The position numbers were made by a program, and so were the translations under genes. The notes under the pieces were generated by a model, which was not told where the DNA came from, searched no databases, and saw only the letters and a list, made by a program, of their open reading frames with translations. This document shows, piece by piece, positions 1 through 8,202 of a stretch of DNA of 64,000 bases; the stretch's first letter is position 1, and each line of letters starts with the position of its first letter. The DNA comes from Sediminihaliea albiluteola (GTDB lineage Bacteria > Pseudomonadota > Gammaproteobacteria > Pseudomonadales > Halieaceae), in assembly GCF_014077625.1 (NCBI RefSeq), contig NZ_JACFXU010000014.1, forward strand, positions 124,001 to 188,000, given 5' to 3'.

Positions 1-288
1 CCGATTAATATCTTCACTAGCGTGCTGGCCGTCGCCGTCCATAAAGACAATATACTTGGCACTGGCTGCTCGAGCGCCGGTTTTAATTGCCGCGCCATTG
101 CCTTTGGAATAAGGGTGAGAGATCACCTCAACCTGATGCTGATGGCAGCACTCAACCGTCGCATCCGTCGAACCATCGTCCACCACAATAATCTGCTGCT
201 CCGGATAAGCCGCCCGCAGCTCTGGCAGCAAGCGCGCTAGGCCAAGCTCTTCGTTTTTAGCCGGGATGACGATGGAGAAATCTTGCAT
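1..288 (-). CDS. Glycosyltransferase family 2, DPM1-like (3' end outside window)
   Basis: The first 96 residues are visible; the gene runs off the left edge. They show the start of a GT-A fold: FSIVIPAKNEE at the N-terminus, VVDDGSTDAT near residue 37, GNGAAIKTG, then MDGDGQH, which holds the Asp residues that bind the metal and nucleotide sugar. This resembles dolichyl/polyprenyl-phosphate mannose synthase-type GT2 enzymes, which load a sugar onto a lipid phosphate at the cytoplasmic face. Its ATG overlaps the stop of the preceding GT-C-like gene (TAATG), so the two are probably translationally coupled. I infer that it makes the lipid-linked sugar used by the two membrane proteins upstream of it. 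Whether membrane segments follow cannot be seen. Confidence 0.85.
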   Translation of the reverse strand, partial: MQDFSIVIPAKNEELGLARLLPELRAAYPEQQIIVVDDGSTDATVECCHQHQVEVISHPYSKGNGAAIKTGARAASAKYIVFMDGDGQHASEDINR

Positions 289-2201
289 TATTGCTCCGTG
301 TATAACTCTAGCGTCTGTTGCTGCGATAGAGACAGCAAACCTTGCTCTGACATTTCTGACAATGTCTGCAAGAGCTTGTGCTTCTCTTCATTTAGCTCTA
401 ACGCTGAGACAAAGTGTAAATTCATTAGCAAGCTTCTCACATTTCGAGGCTTTAATGCCAAGTGAGCCAGACTATATTGGTAGGCCTTATCATATCTAGC
501 AAGCGCATTCTCGAGCACAGCCAAGCTAAAATAAACTTCAGCGGCTGCCGTTGCGCTCTGCCCTAGCGGCAAGTAAATTTCGGCAAACTGATCCGCCAGC
601 AGCTCCGCATTTAAGCTAGGACACTTGCCGTCCTGGATTAACCTGACTAGCGTAAGCAGTGAGGATACAGATGAGATCGGGCGCTTAGCATCTTTTTTCC
701 CTAGCGACTCGATGGTCTGTATTGGAACAGACTCTCCCGCCATACAGGCGAGAGCGATTTCTCGAACAATCCTATCTCCATCACGTTTTTGCAAGGAGCT
801 ATCATGGGCTTTAGCCGCATAGTGCGCTGAGGCATTGGCATCACCGACACTGGCCAAGAGAATCGCCATATCGCTATTGGCGCGGAATGAGTTGGGATGA
901 CCTACCACCTGATGCAAGGTCAGCAATTCCCTACTGCCCCAAATTTTTGCTAATGACAGCGTATTCATTGTCATGATGAGGATATAAAAAGCGAGGCAAC
1001 TTAGTAGCGCAGTGTACATCTCTGACCAGCGCCTTTGCATCATGATCACCACAGTGCCAATAACAAGACACCAAGCAATATTGGGAAAATAATTTCGATG
1101 CTCAAAATACAGTTCCAGCGGCAGAAAAGTCGACTCAAGACTGTGACCAACAAGAAACCAGATTAAACCAAAAGCTAAGCGGCGCCCCCACTCACTTAAG
1201 TAAGCAAGTCCTATGGCCCCCAATACTGCAAGCCAGCCTAAAGCCGACCACAAGGTGCTCAAGGGCTCAGTAAAAGAAGTGGAGATGGGGTAGTCATCAT
1301 GATACAAACCCAGTCGCTTAATATCGGGCCAAAAGGTTTGTGCAATGTAATCCCAAACAATTCGCATCTCAGTCATCAAGCGCTCGCCCAAGTCAAAGGG
1401 CCGATGACCGTAACCATTGATATAGCTCGGTATTTTAATACTTATGATGAGCAGAAGCCCGACAGCACCTGCTGCGACTAAGAGGTAGCTTAAACGTCGC
1501 AGGCTATCAATTTGATTTCCCGCACGATCTTTAAACTGAAACCACATTAACTCCATTAAGAGAATAATAGGCAGTACAACTGCGGTGTTTTCCTTGGCAA
1601 ACATGCCCGCTGCGAAAAATGTCAGCAGCAAAACAAGCCAAAACAGACAGCGCCAGACATTGCCCCAGGACTCACGGGTAAAAATATAAGCATGAACAGC
1701 CAGCAACATAAATAAGCATGACAAAATGGTCATGCGCTGAACGCTGTACAAGACGGTACTCACCAAGATGGGCGCTAAGAGCCACAAAGCTGTTAACACT
1801 ACAGCAAGGCCAGCAGCCCTCGGGAAGCTGATAAAGCTAAACAGCCGAAGTAGCAAGAGCCCAACTAACAAGCCATTCAGCGCGTGTAGCGCAATATTGA
1901 CCCGTTTACTTATCTGCGGGGAATCTCCCCAAATCAGCTTCTCATAGACAAAGCTAGCCATGGACACAGGGCGACCAAGAGGGCCAGAAACCTCGCCAAA
2001 GATCAGCTCCCGAGCAAGCTCCGGCTCTGCAGTAACAACTGATAATTTTTGCAGACTGGAGTGATCATCCAGCATCACCGGGCCAGTATCACCGGGCAAA
2101 TAGCACCAAGCACTAAAGGCCAGCAAACACAACAAAGATAAATAAAAGCACAGCTGTCTAGTCAGCGGGGAGTGTTTAGCTAGCTCAGTCTGAGGTGTCA
2201 T
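288..2201 (-). CDS. TMTC/GT-C-like membrane glycosyltransferase with helical C-terminus (copy 2)
   Basis: A 637-residue protein with about ten or more hydrophobic segments over residues 1-420 and a soluble, Ala/Leu-rich helical C-terminus that may be TPR-like. After the first membrane segment comes MLDDHSS, then GPLGRPVSMASF. Later landmarks are STVLYSVQRMT, MFAKENTAVVLP and LELYFEHRNYFP. The same landmarks in the same order occur in the 651-residue neighbour upstream, so the two are paralogues. An acidic pair in the first outer loop is the usual catalytic site of GT-C enzymes, and the DD...RP(L/V)...SKE(N/Q) pattern recalls eukaryotic TMTC O-mannosyltransferases. The gene overlaps the upstream paralogue by 17 bases and the GT2 gene by one. 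Pilin O-glycosylation is inferred from position; sugar and acceptor are unknown. PilO/TfpW-like pilin transferases are the nearest functional analogy. Confidence 0.8.
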   Translation of the reverse strand: MTPQTELAKHSPLTRQLCFYLSLLCLLAFSAWCYLPGDTGPVMLDDHSSLQKLSVVTAEPELARELIFGEVSGPLGRPVSMASFVYEKLIWGDSPQISKRVNIALHALNGLLVGLLLLRLFSFISFPRAAGLAVVLTALWLLAPILVSTVLYSVQRMTILSCLFMLLAVHAYIFTRESWGNVWRCLFWLVLLLTFFAAGMFAKENTAVVLPIILLMELMWFQFKDRAGNQIDSLRRLSYLLVAAGAVGLLLIISIKIPSYINGYGHRPFDLGERLMTEMRIVWDYIAQTFWPDIKRLGLYHDDYPISTSFTEPLSTLWSALGWLAVLGAIGLAYLSEWGRRLAFGLIWFLVGHSLESTFLPLELYFEHRNYFPNIAWCLVIGTVVIMMQRRWSEMYTALLSCLAFYILIMTMNTLSLAKIWGSRELLTLHQVVGHPNSFRANSDMAILLASVGDANASAHYAAKAHDSSLQKRDGDRIVREIALACMAGESVPIQTIESLGKKDAKRPISSVSSLLTLVRLIQDGKCPSLNAELLADQFAEIYLPLGQSATAAAEVYFSLAVLENALARYDKAYQYSLAHLALKPRNVRSLLMNLHFVSALELNEEKHKLLQTLSEMSEQGLLSLSQQQTLELYTEQ

Positions 2202-4140
2202 GTTCGAATCTTAAAACGCTGTAACGCCGCAGCGAATCCATAGCCATTATTTGAGCCAGCGCTAAGTACATTTGGCCTTGCTCACCCGCCGCCGCGTACT
2301 CCTCTAATAGCTTTCTATGTAGCGCCTGAGAGTTGGGAAAGCGGGCTGCAAGCTGATTTAAAAACCCAACTCGATCCTGTGCCGAAGCATTGAGAGCCCG
2401 CATATACTCGTACTCAAGCAAAGCAATTCGTAGAGAGTCACCATTCTTTTGTCGTGCCAAGTCGAAAACTCGCTCCATTGAGGTAGCAGGCACAGTGCAT
2501 TGCGGGTCACCTGCACAAGTTACGAAACTCGACAGAGCGCCATAGTCTGTGGTTTGCAAGCGCTTTTCAGTGAGGGCCTGCAATATTCGCTCTAGCCACA
2601 GCTCCCGAGAATTCAGAAAGCTGAAATTTTTACTATCTAGGCGGTAGAGCATCACTAGAGATGGCAAATGCATTGGCTCTTTCTGCACAATGAGCTCGTA
2701 TTCATTACGGGCAGCAATCAACAAGGCCTCAGCTTTGGAGGCATCAGCCTGCAAGCCACTTTCATCATTTGCTCTGCGTACAAGGTTGTTGGCATACATA
2801 AAATGCGATCGAGTCGACTCAGGATGATTCAAGTAGGTGCTTAGAGCCAAGCGATCCTCATCCGCCCAAATATAAGCACGCAAGGCCAGCTGCAACACAA
2901 AAGGCATTAGGACTAGAACAAAAACCAGTCGCAGGTGGCGTTTTGACCAGCCTCTCGTAAAACAAATGCAGGAAGCCGCCAATAGCACTGATACAGCCAA
3001 GGCAGCTAAGTAGTTGCGGTGCTCAAACACAGGCTCTAAAGCAAATATGCTCGACTCCATGCTGTGTGCGATCAGAAAAAACAGAACAGCGAAAAACAAC
3101 AAAGGCAGTCGCTGCCGCATCGAAATAGCAACAGCAATCACTACGAGCCAAGCAAGCCCCGAGAGCCAAGTCGTCGCGGGCTGCCACCAACTTTGTGAGA
3201 GTTTTATATCGTCATGAAACAAGCCATAGACATCATTCATTGGCAGGGCTATCCAAGTAATATAAGTCCACAATAACCTAAGCTGCGTCAGCACCCGCTG
3301 CTCAATGGTAAATGGGCGACTTTGATAGCCACCCAGAATAAAATCCGGGTGAAAAATAGCGATACAAGCAATCAATAGCAGAGGAACAAGTAAACCCAAC
3401 CATGCCAAACGCTTGAACATAGGTACTTCCTTCGCTGCCCAGCGCCCTTTAAAAGCGGCAAGCTCTAACACAGGGATCAGCCAAAGGAGTAAGACGCCAT
3501 TCTCCTTGGAATACAGTGCTAGCAGCAAACATAATCCGATGTACAAGCTGCTACGGATAAGCTGCCCCGTGCTCGCGCCCCTCTCAGCCCATACACTGCG
3601 AGACTCTGCGTATAGCACCAAGCCCAGCAGAATAAAAAACGTCGAAAGCTGCGTCATCCTTTGTACGGCATACAACACGGTCGAAACGTGCAAGGGATGC
3701 AAGAGCCACAGGGCCGTAGCCAAGAGTATTAAGCGGCGCTGATGCAGCTCCTCCCAATGGGGCAACATGTAGGGAATAAGCGCGGTCAGTAACCGAAAGA
3801 TAAGCCAAGCAATCGCGCAGTGCAGCAGCACATTGACTAACTTAAAATAGTAAGGAATTTCGACACCAGAAAAGCTGGCATTCACTGCAAAACTCAGCAT
3901 GGAGAGCGGACGGTGCAGTGGGCCTGCATCAGAGCTAAAAGCCGCGACGCGCCAGGCTTCTAAATCACTTGCATCGAAATATAGTAAGCGGTTGTTGACG
4001 ATATTGGAGTGGTCATCGAGGAGCCAAGGACCAGAAAGGCCCCAAATAAAACAGGCGAATACCAGAAGAAAAAGAGCAAGAATTGCTTGACAAGCAGACT
4101 CTTTAAATAAGTGTTTTGCTTCACTTAGAGACAGCATCAA
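2185..4140 (-). CDS. TMTC/GT-C-like membrane glycosyltransferase with helical C-terminus (copy 1)
   Basis: A 651-residue polytopic protein and first gene after pilA on this strand. Key signatures in order are WLLDDHSNIVNN after membrane segment 1, GPLHRPLSMLSF, LHPLHVSTVLYAVQRMT, LYSKENGVLLLW and LEPVFEHRNYLA. About residues 430-651 are soluble and helical, consistent with a TPR-like acceptor-binding part. The N-terminal pattern matches that of TMTC O-mannosyltransferases (DD in the first outer loop, then RPL, then SKE), so a GT-C fold using a lipid-phosphate sugar donor is likely. A rho-independent terminator separates it from pilA, so it is expressed by read-through or from a weak promoter in 4141-4230. 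Pilin modification is an inference from location. The start codon is the first ATG of a tandem pair. Confidence 0.8.
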   Translation of the reverse strand: MMLSLSEAKHLFKESACQAILALFLLVFACFIWGLSGPWLLDDHSNIVNNRLLYFDASDLEAWRVAAFSSDAGPLHRPLSMLSFAVNASFSGVEIPYYFKLVNVLLHCAIAWLIFRLLTALIPYMLPHWEELHQRRLILLATALWLLHPLHVSTVLYAVQRMTQLSTFFILLGLVLYAESRSVWAERGASTGQLIRSSLYIGLCLLLALYSKENGVLLLWLIPVLELAAFKGRWAAKEVPMFKRLAWLGLLVPLLLIACIAIFHPDFILGGYQSRPFTIEQRVLTQLRLLWTYITWIALPMNDVYGLFHDDIKLSQSWWQPATTWLSGLAWLVVIAVAISMRQRLPLLFFAVLFFLIAHSMESSIFALEPVFEHRNYLAALAVSVLLAASCICFTRGWSKRHLRLVFVLVLMPFVLQLALRAYIWADEDRLALSTYLNHPESTRSHFMYANNLVRRANDESGLQADASKAEALLIAARNEYELIVQKEPMHLPSLVMLYRLDSKNFSFLNSRELWLERILQALTEKRLQTTDYGALSSFVTCAGDPQCTVPATSMERVFDLARQKNGDSLRIALLEYEYMRALNASAQDRVGFLNQLAARFPNSQALHRKLLEEYAAAGEQGQMYLALAQIMAMDSLRRYSVLRFEHDTSD

Positions 4141-4235
4141 GACGCTAGCTATCGTTGAGAGCGATTATGGTCATAAACCCATTAGCAAAGTCAGGCGATG
4201 CATAATCATCAACTATTAAACGGACTATCAATAAA

Positions 4236-4268
4236 GATCCGCCCAGCCACCAAATGGCTGGGCGGATC
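4236..4268 (-). terminator. Rho-independent terminator downstream of pilA
   Basis: Perfect 14-bp inverted repeat (arms 4236-4249 and 4255-4268) with a 5-base loop, GC-rich, followed on the minus strand by TTTAT. It lies 22 bases past the pilA stop and would insulate the abundant pilin mRNA from the downstream glycosyltransferase genes. Confidence 0.85.
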
Positions 4269-4290
4269 AAAAAGAGCGACGAGCTAACTA

Positions 4291-4767
4291 TTAGCCGCGG
4301 CAGTTGGCTGGCAGGTATTTATCGCTCATCTCGTCATCACCGTCTTTATCACCTGGCTTGCACTTCCACTTAATAGTGCCATCATTTTGCGTCGAACCTG
4401 ATAGCTGGAAGGATGCCCCCCCACTAGGAACATGATCCGCTTTAACAGTGACCGCGATCAAAGGGTTTGATGAGCCACCTCCTGTATATGTAAGCACGTC
4501 AATAATATCAGACATAGTATTACCTGAAGCAAGTATAGCAACACCTGCTTCAGCACCACTTGTTGGCAATTTACCCATAGTAGCATGGTACTCAGTAACT
4601 GCCGTTTTTGCTGCCGATAGTTTAGCCATCGGCTCAGACATCTTCGCCCGGACGGTGTAATCCTGATAAGCCGGCAGTGCAATCGCCGCCAAAATACCGA
4701 CGATCGCAATGACGATCATCAGTTCAATCAGGGTGAAACCCTGTTGTGCTTGTTGCTTCAATTTCAT
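4291..4767 (-). CDS. pilA: Type IV major pilin PilA
   Basis: A 158-residue type IVa prepilin. The short basic leader ends at Gly10, followed by [16 protein letters not shown], the class III signal cut and N-methylated by PilD; Glu15 is the conserved Glu5 of the mature pilin. The rest is a globular head with a C-terminal Cys136...Cys156 pair that would form the D-region disulfide loop, here strongly acidic ([13 protein letters not shown]). Ser/Thr-rich stretches in the head could be glycosylation sites. A strong Shine-Dalgarno (AAGGAGAAA) precedes the ATG. It is divergent from pilBCD, as in pseudomonads, and has a sigma-54 promoter. The subunit is assembled into pili for adhesion, twitching and DNA uptake. 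Confidence 0.95.
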   Translation of the reverse strand: MKLKQQAQQGFTLIELMIVIAIVGILAAIALPAYQDYTVRAKMSEPMAKLSAAKTAVTEYHATMGKLPTSGAEAGVAILASGNTMSDIIDVLTYTGGGSSNPLIAVTVKADHVPSGGASFQLSGSTQNDGTIKWKCKPGDKDGDDEMSDKYLPANCRG

Positions 4768-4843
4768 TTGTTTCTCCTTTCCCTTGATAGGGAGTTGTTT
4801 AGATCGACTCTCGAGCTAACGAGACTCCGACGCATAAGTAATA

Positions 4844-4858
4844 GCAAATTACGTGCCA
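4844..4858 (-). promoter_or_regulatory. Sigma-54 (-24/-12) promoter of pilA
   Basis: On the minus strand the sequence reads TGGCAC-GTAAT-TTGC, matching the RpoN consensus TGGCAC-N5-TTGC exactly with correct spacing. It lies 77 bases upstream of the pilA start codon, predicting transcription start near 4832 and a leader of about 65 bases. In Pseudomonas, pilA is transcribed by RpoN with the PilS/PilR two-component system; rpoN itself is at 55.5 kb in this window. Confidence 0.9.
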
Positions 4859-4921
4859 GATTAGCAATTATTAAAAACACCATTAATACAACTCCTTAAA
4901 TTTCAATCACTTAGCTCTATT

Positions 4922-5060
4922 TGTCTGACATTTAACAAGCTCTTACACAAAGCACCATTAGCTACACAGCTGCCATTATATGCGAGCATGTGACGTTTTT
5001 TGTCACATTTTGGCACTCGTAATACACAGTTAATTGTCATCACTTGCCACAAAACTGACA
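4922..5060 (-). promoter_or_regulatory. Possible PilR activator sites upstream of pilA
   Basis: The 413-base gap between pilA and pilB holds, upstream of the sigma-54 promoter, several TGTC/GACA elements: TGTCTGACA at 4922-4930, the dyad GTGAC-N7-GTCAC at 4990-5006, TTGTCA at 5034-5039 and CTGACA at 5055-5060. The known PilR half-site in Pseudomonas is (C/G)TGTC. The cluster is 60-200 bases upstream of the promoter, as expected for an enhancer. Assignment to PilR is inference. The rest of the gap is AT-rich without an ORF. Confidence 0.45.
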
Positions 5061-5110
5061 AAAACCACAGAAAATCATCCTATTAGGGCCCACTGGGCTG
5101 TATAGCAAGA

Positions 5111-5159
5111 GCTCGATTTCATATACTCGAGCGCTAACAAAGCCCTGTGCAAAAGGGCT
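5111..5159 (+). other. Two small inverted repeats in the pilB leader
   Basis: GCTCGA-N10-TCGAGC (5111-5132) and AGCCCT-N7-AGGGCT (5141-5159) lie just before pilB. The loop of the first contains TATACT, a possible -10 hexamer, without a good -35. Either could be an operator or an mRNA hairpin; no T-run follows. Confidence 0.35.
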
Positions 5160-5180
5160 CGCTAATCTTTCGGGTGGTGT

Positions 5181-6899
5181 ATGAACGATAGGGCAACAAG
5201 GCAACTGAGCGGCCTGGTAGGTCGACTCGCCGCAGAGGGCATGCTGTCAATTGAGCAGGCCAGAGAAGCACAAAAGCAGGCGGTTTTAGAGCGCCGGCCG
5301 CTGGTGCAGTATCTGGTGGAAAACCTGCAGCTTGATAGCCACCGGCTGGCAGAGATTGCCTCATTGGAGTTTGGGGTGCCGCTATTTGACATCAGCTCCT
5401 TCAAGACCGAGTACATGCCGAACAACTTGGTCGATATTAACTTGGTGATCAAGCACCACGCTTTGCCGCTACTACATCGCGGCAACCGCCTGTTTATTGC
5501 GGTATCGGACCCGACTAACTTAGCCGCTCTGGATGAAATAAAGTTCCACACCGGTATTAACACCGATGCCGTACTGGTGGAAGAAAAAGCGCTGAGCAAA
5601 GCTATCAATAAGTGGGTGGAAGCCTACGATAACTTAGCTGCCGGCTTGGACGATATGGTCGCAGAAGACCTAGAAAACCTTGATCTGCATGCCCCTGATC
5701 AAGGGGATGCTGAAGAAAGCAGCACAGCCATTGATGAGACGCCGGTGGTGCGCTTCGTCAAGAAAGTGTTGATTGATGCGATCAGACAAGGCGCTTCGGA
5801 TATTCACTTCGAGCCCTATGAAAACGTGTACCGCGTGCGCTTTCGAACCGATGGTATCTTGCGCGAAGTGGTGCGACCACCGCGCAATCTCTCCGCAAGG
5901 CTGGCCGCGCGTCTCAAGGTAATGGCGCAGATGGACATCTCGGAGCGCCGTATGCCCCAGGATGGGCGAATCCAAATGCGATTGTCGCGCAAGCGCACCA
6001 TCGACTTCCGGGTGAGTTCGCTACCGACCTTGTTTGGCGAGAAAATTGTGCTGCGTATTCTGGATCCCAGCAGCGCTCAAATGGGCATTGATGCCCTGGG
6101 CTATGAAGAAGATCAAAAAGAGCTCTACCTTAAAGCCCTCAGTCAGCCCCAGGGCATGATTCTGGTCACCGGCCCCACCGGTTCGGGTAAGACGGTGTCA
6201 CTCTATACCGGCCTTAACATGCTCAATGAGCCAGAGCGGAATATTTCTACCGCTGAGGACCCGGTTGAAATCAATATGGAAGGCATTAACCAAGTTCACG
6301 TTAACCCCAAGGTGGGCCTGAACTTTGCCGAAGCTTTGCGCTCCTTCCTGCGTCAAGACCCAGACGTGATCATGGTCGGTGAGATCCGCGACCTAGAAAC
6401 GGCGGAGATTGCCATCAAGGCGGCGCAAACGGGTCACTTAGTGCTGTCCACGCTGCACACCAACAGCGCCGCGGAAACAATCACTCGCATGCTTAACATG
6501 GGCGTGCCTGCCTTTAACCTCGCCACCTCTCTAAACTTGATTATCGCCCAGCGCCTAGCGCGGCGCCTGTGTAAGATTTGCGCGCAGCCGGCGGCTGATG
6601 TCGCGCGGGAGGTGTGGCTAAAAGAAGGCTTCACTGAAGAGATGCTAGCCGAGGCTAAGATAATGCGCCCGGTGGGCTGCAGTGAGTGCAAAGATGGCTA
6701 CAAAGGCCGCATAGGGGTCTATGAAGTGGTCCGCGTGACACCTGAACTGGCCCGCATCATAATGGATAACGGTAATGCGATGGAAATTCATCAGCAGGCT
6801 CGTGCCGAGGGCTTTAATGACCTGCGCAGCTCGGCTCTGTGGAAGGTAGCTCGGGGAGTTACCAGCCTAGAAGAGATCAACAGAATCACCACGGATTAG
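5181..6899 (+). CDS. pilB: Type IV pilus assembly ATPase PilB
   Basis: A 572-residue GspE/PilB-type hexameric extension ATPase of the inner-membrane platform. The N-terminal MshEN-like domain spans about residues 1-160. The ATPase core follows: Walker A GPTGSGKT at 331-338, Asp-box region EDPVEINMEG, Walker B DPDVIMVGEIRD near 393-404, and His-box TGHLVLSTLHTNSA. A zinc-type four-Cys set follows (CKIC near 463-466 and CSEC near 500-503). Length is normal for PilB. It starts the pilB-pilC-pilD-coaE series, divergent from pilA, and powers pilin polymerisation. Confidence 0.97.
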   Translation: MNDRATRQLSGLVGRLAAEGMLSIEQAREAQKQAVLERRPLVQYLVENLQLDSHRLAEIASLEFGVPLFDISSFKTEYMPNNLVDINLVIKHHALPLLHRGNRLFIAVSDPTNLAALDEIKFHTGINTDAVLVEEKALSKAINKWVEAYDNLAAGLDDMVAEDLENLDLHAPDQGDAEESSTAIDETPVVRFVKKVLIDAIRQGASDIHFEPYENVYRVRFRTDGILREVVRPPRNLSARLAARLKVMAQMDISERRMPQDGRIQMRLSRKRTIDFRVSSLPTLFGEKIVLRILDPSSAQMGIDALGYEEDQKELYLKALSQPQGMILVTGPTGSGKTVSLYTGLNMLNEPERNISTAEDPVEINMEGINQVHVNPKVGLNFAEALRSFLRQDPDVIMVGEIRDLETAEIAIKAAQTGHLVLSTLHTNSAAETITRMLNMGVPAFNLATSLNLIIAQRLARRLCKICAQPAADVAREVWLKEGFTEEMLAEAKIMRPVGCSECKDGYKGRIGVYEVVRVTPELARIIMDNGNAMEIHQQARAEGFNDLRSSALWKVARGVTSLEEINRITTD

Positions 6900-6935
6900 T
6901 CAGCACACTACCTTTAATTTGGGGCACTCATCATC

Positions 6936-8153
6936 ATGGCTAGCAGCATAAGACGAAACAATATCTTTGTCTGGCATGGCACTGATAAACACGGTATGAA
7001 CGCTAAGGGCGAAATTAATGCGCCTAGCTCATCCATGGCCAGGGCCCTGCTGCGGCGCAAGGGTGTAGAGCCAAAGTCAGTCAAACGAAAGCCCAAACCC
7101 TTATTCAGCATTGGCAGGAGCATCAAGCCAGCGGATATTGCGGTATTCACTCGCCAACTGGCCACGATGATGAAAGCCGGTGTACCGCTAGTACAGTGCT
7201 TCGACATTGTCGCCGAGGGCTTAGCAAACGAACGCATGCGCGATCTCGTCCAAAGCATTAAAAATGATGTCGCTTCTGGTACCAGCTTAGCGCCCAGCTT
7301 AGCCAAACACCCGCGCTTGTTTGATGACTTACTCTGTAGTCTGGTCGCCTCGGGCGAGGCTTCCGGTACCCTTGAGGTGATGCTGGAGCGCGTCGCGACT
7401 TACAAAGAAAAAACCGAACAGTTAAAAGCTAAAATTAGAAAAGCCATGACCTACCCCACCGCAGTGGTGGTGGTTGCGCTCATAGTCACCGGTATTTTGT
7501 TGATTAAAGTGGTGCCGCAGTTTGCTGAAACCTTCCGTAGCTTTGGCTCCGACCTGCCAGCATTTACTTTATTGGTATTGAACATCTCCAACTTTGTACA
7601 GGACTGGTGGTATATCATCTTAGCTGGGGTTGTCGCGTTGATATTTGCCTTTCGAGAGGCTCGGTTGCGCTCAAGCCGCTTTGCGGCAACTATCGATCAA
7701 CTCGCCCTGCGCTTACCCGTAGTGGGTACCATTGTGCACGATGCAGTGGTGGCGCGCTTCTCCCGTACCTTGGCGACCACCTTTGCCGCCGGTGTGCCTT
7801 TAGTTGAGGCGCTTAACTCTACTGCTGGTGCCGCTGGCAATGCCGTGTACGCCCAAGCTATTCGCCAGATACGAGACGATGTCACCACCGGCACCACCCT
7901 CTATCAGGCGATTAGGGCGACGGGGCTATTCCCCAATATGCTGCTGCAAATGGTGTCGATTGGCGAGCAATCCGGCGCCCTGGATGACATGCTCGACAAA
8001 GTCGCCGGCCACTATGAAGAACTGGTCGACAACGCAGTAGACAGTCTCAGCTCTCTGATGGAACCCATCATCATGTCGGTGCTAGGAGTATTAGTGGGCG
8101 GCTTGATGATCGCCATGTACCTGCCGATCTTTATGCTGGGCTCGGTGATCTAA
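6936..8153 (+). CDS. pilC: Type IV pilus inner-membrane platform protein PilC
   Basis: A 405-residue GspF-family protein with the duplicated T2SSF domain: a cytoplasmic helical bundle beginning about residue 65 (FTRQLATMMKAGVPLVQ), a membrane segment near 170-190, a second near 218-236, a second helical bundle (FSRTLATTFAAGVPLVEALN) and a last membrane segment at 376-397. Gly-Val-Pro-Leu occurs at equivalent places in both repeats. PilC couples PilB rotation to pilin insertion. It is 36 bases downstream of pilB, and its weak Shine-Dalgarno (GGGGCA) suggests dependence on the operon message. Confidence 0.96.
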   Translation: MASSIRRNNIFVWHGTDKHGMNAKGEINAPSSSMARALLRRKGVEPKSVKRKPKPLFSIGRSIKPADIAVFTRQLATMMKAGVPLVQCFDIVAEGLANERMRDLVQSIKNDVASGTSLAPSLAKHPRLFDDLLCSLVASGEASGTLEVMLERVATYKEKTEQLKAKIRKAMTYPTAVVVVALIVTGILLIKVVPQFAETFRSFGSDLPAFTLLVLNISNFVQDWWYIILAGVVALIFAFREARLRSSRFAATIDQLALRLPVVGTIVHDAVVARFSRTLATTFAAGVPLVEALNSTAGAAGNAVYAQAIRQIRDDVTTGTTLYQAIRATGLFPNMLLQMVSIGEQSGALDDMLDKVAGHYEELVDNAVDSLSSLMEPIIMSVLGVLVGGLMIAMYLPIFMLGSVI

Positions 8154-8202
8154 AGCATAGCGCTGCCCCCTTGCGTGCAGCCACAAACGGCGAGATAGCC
8201 TT

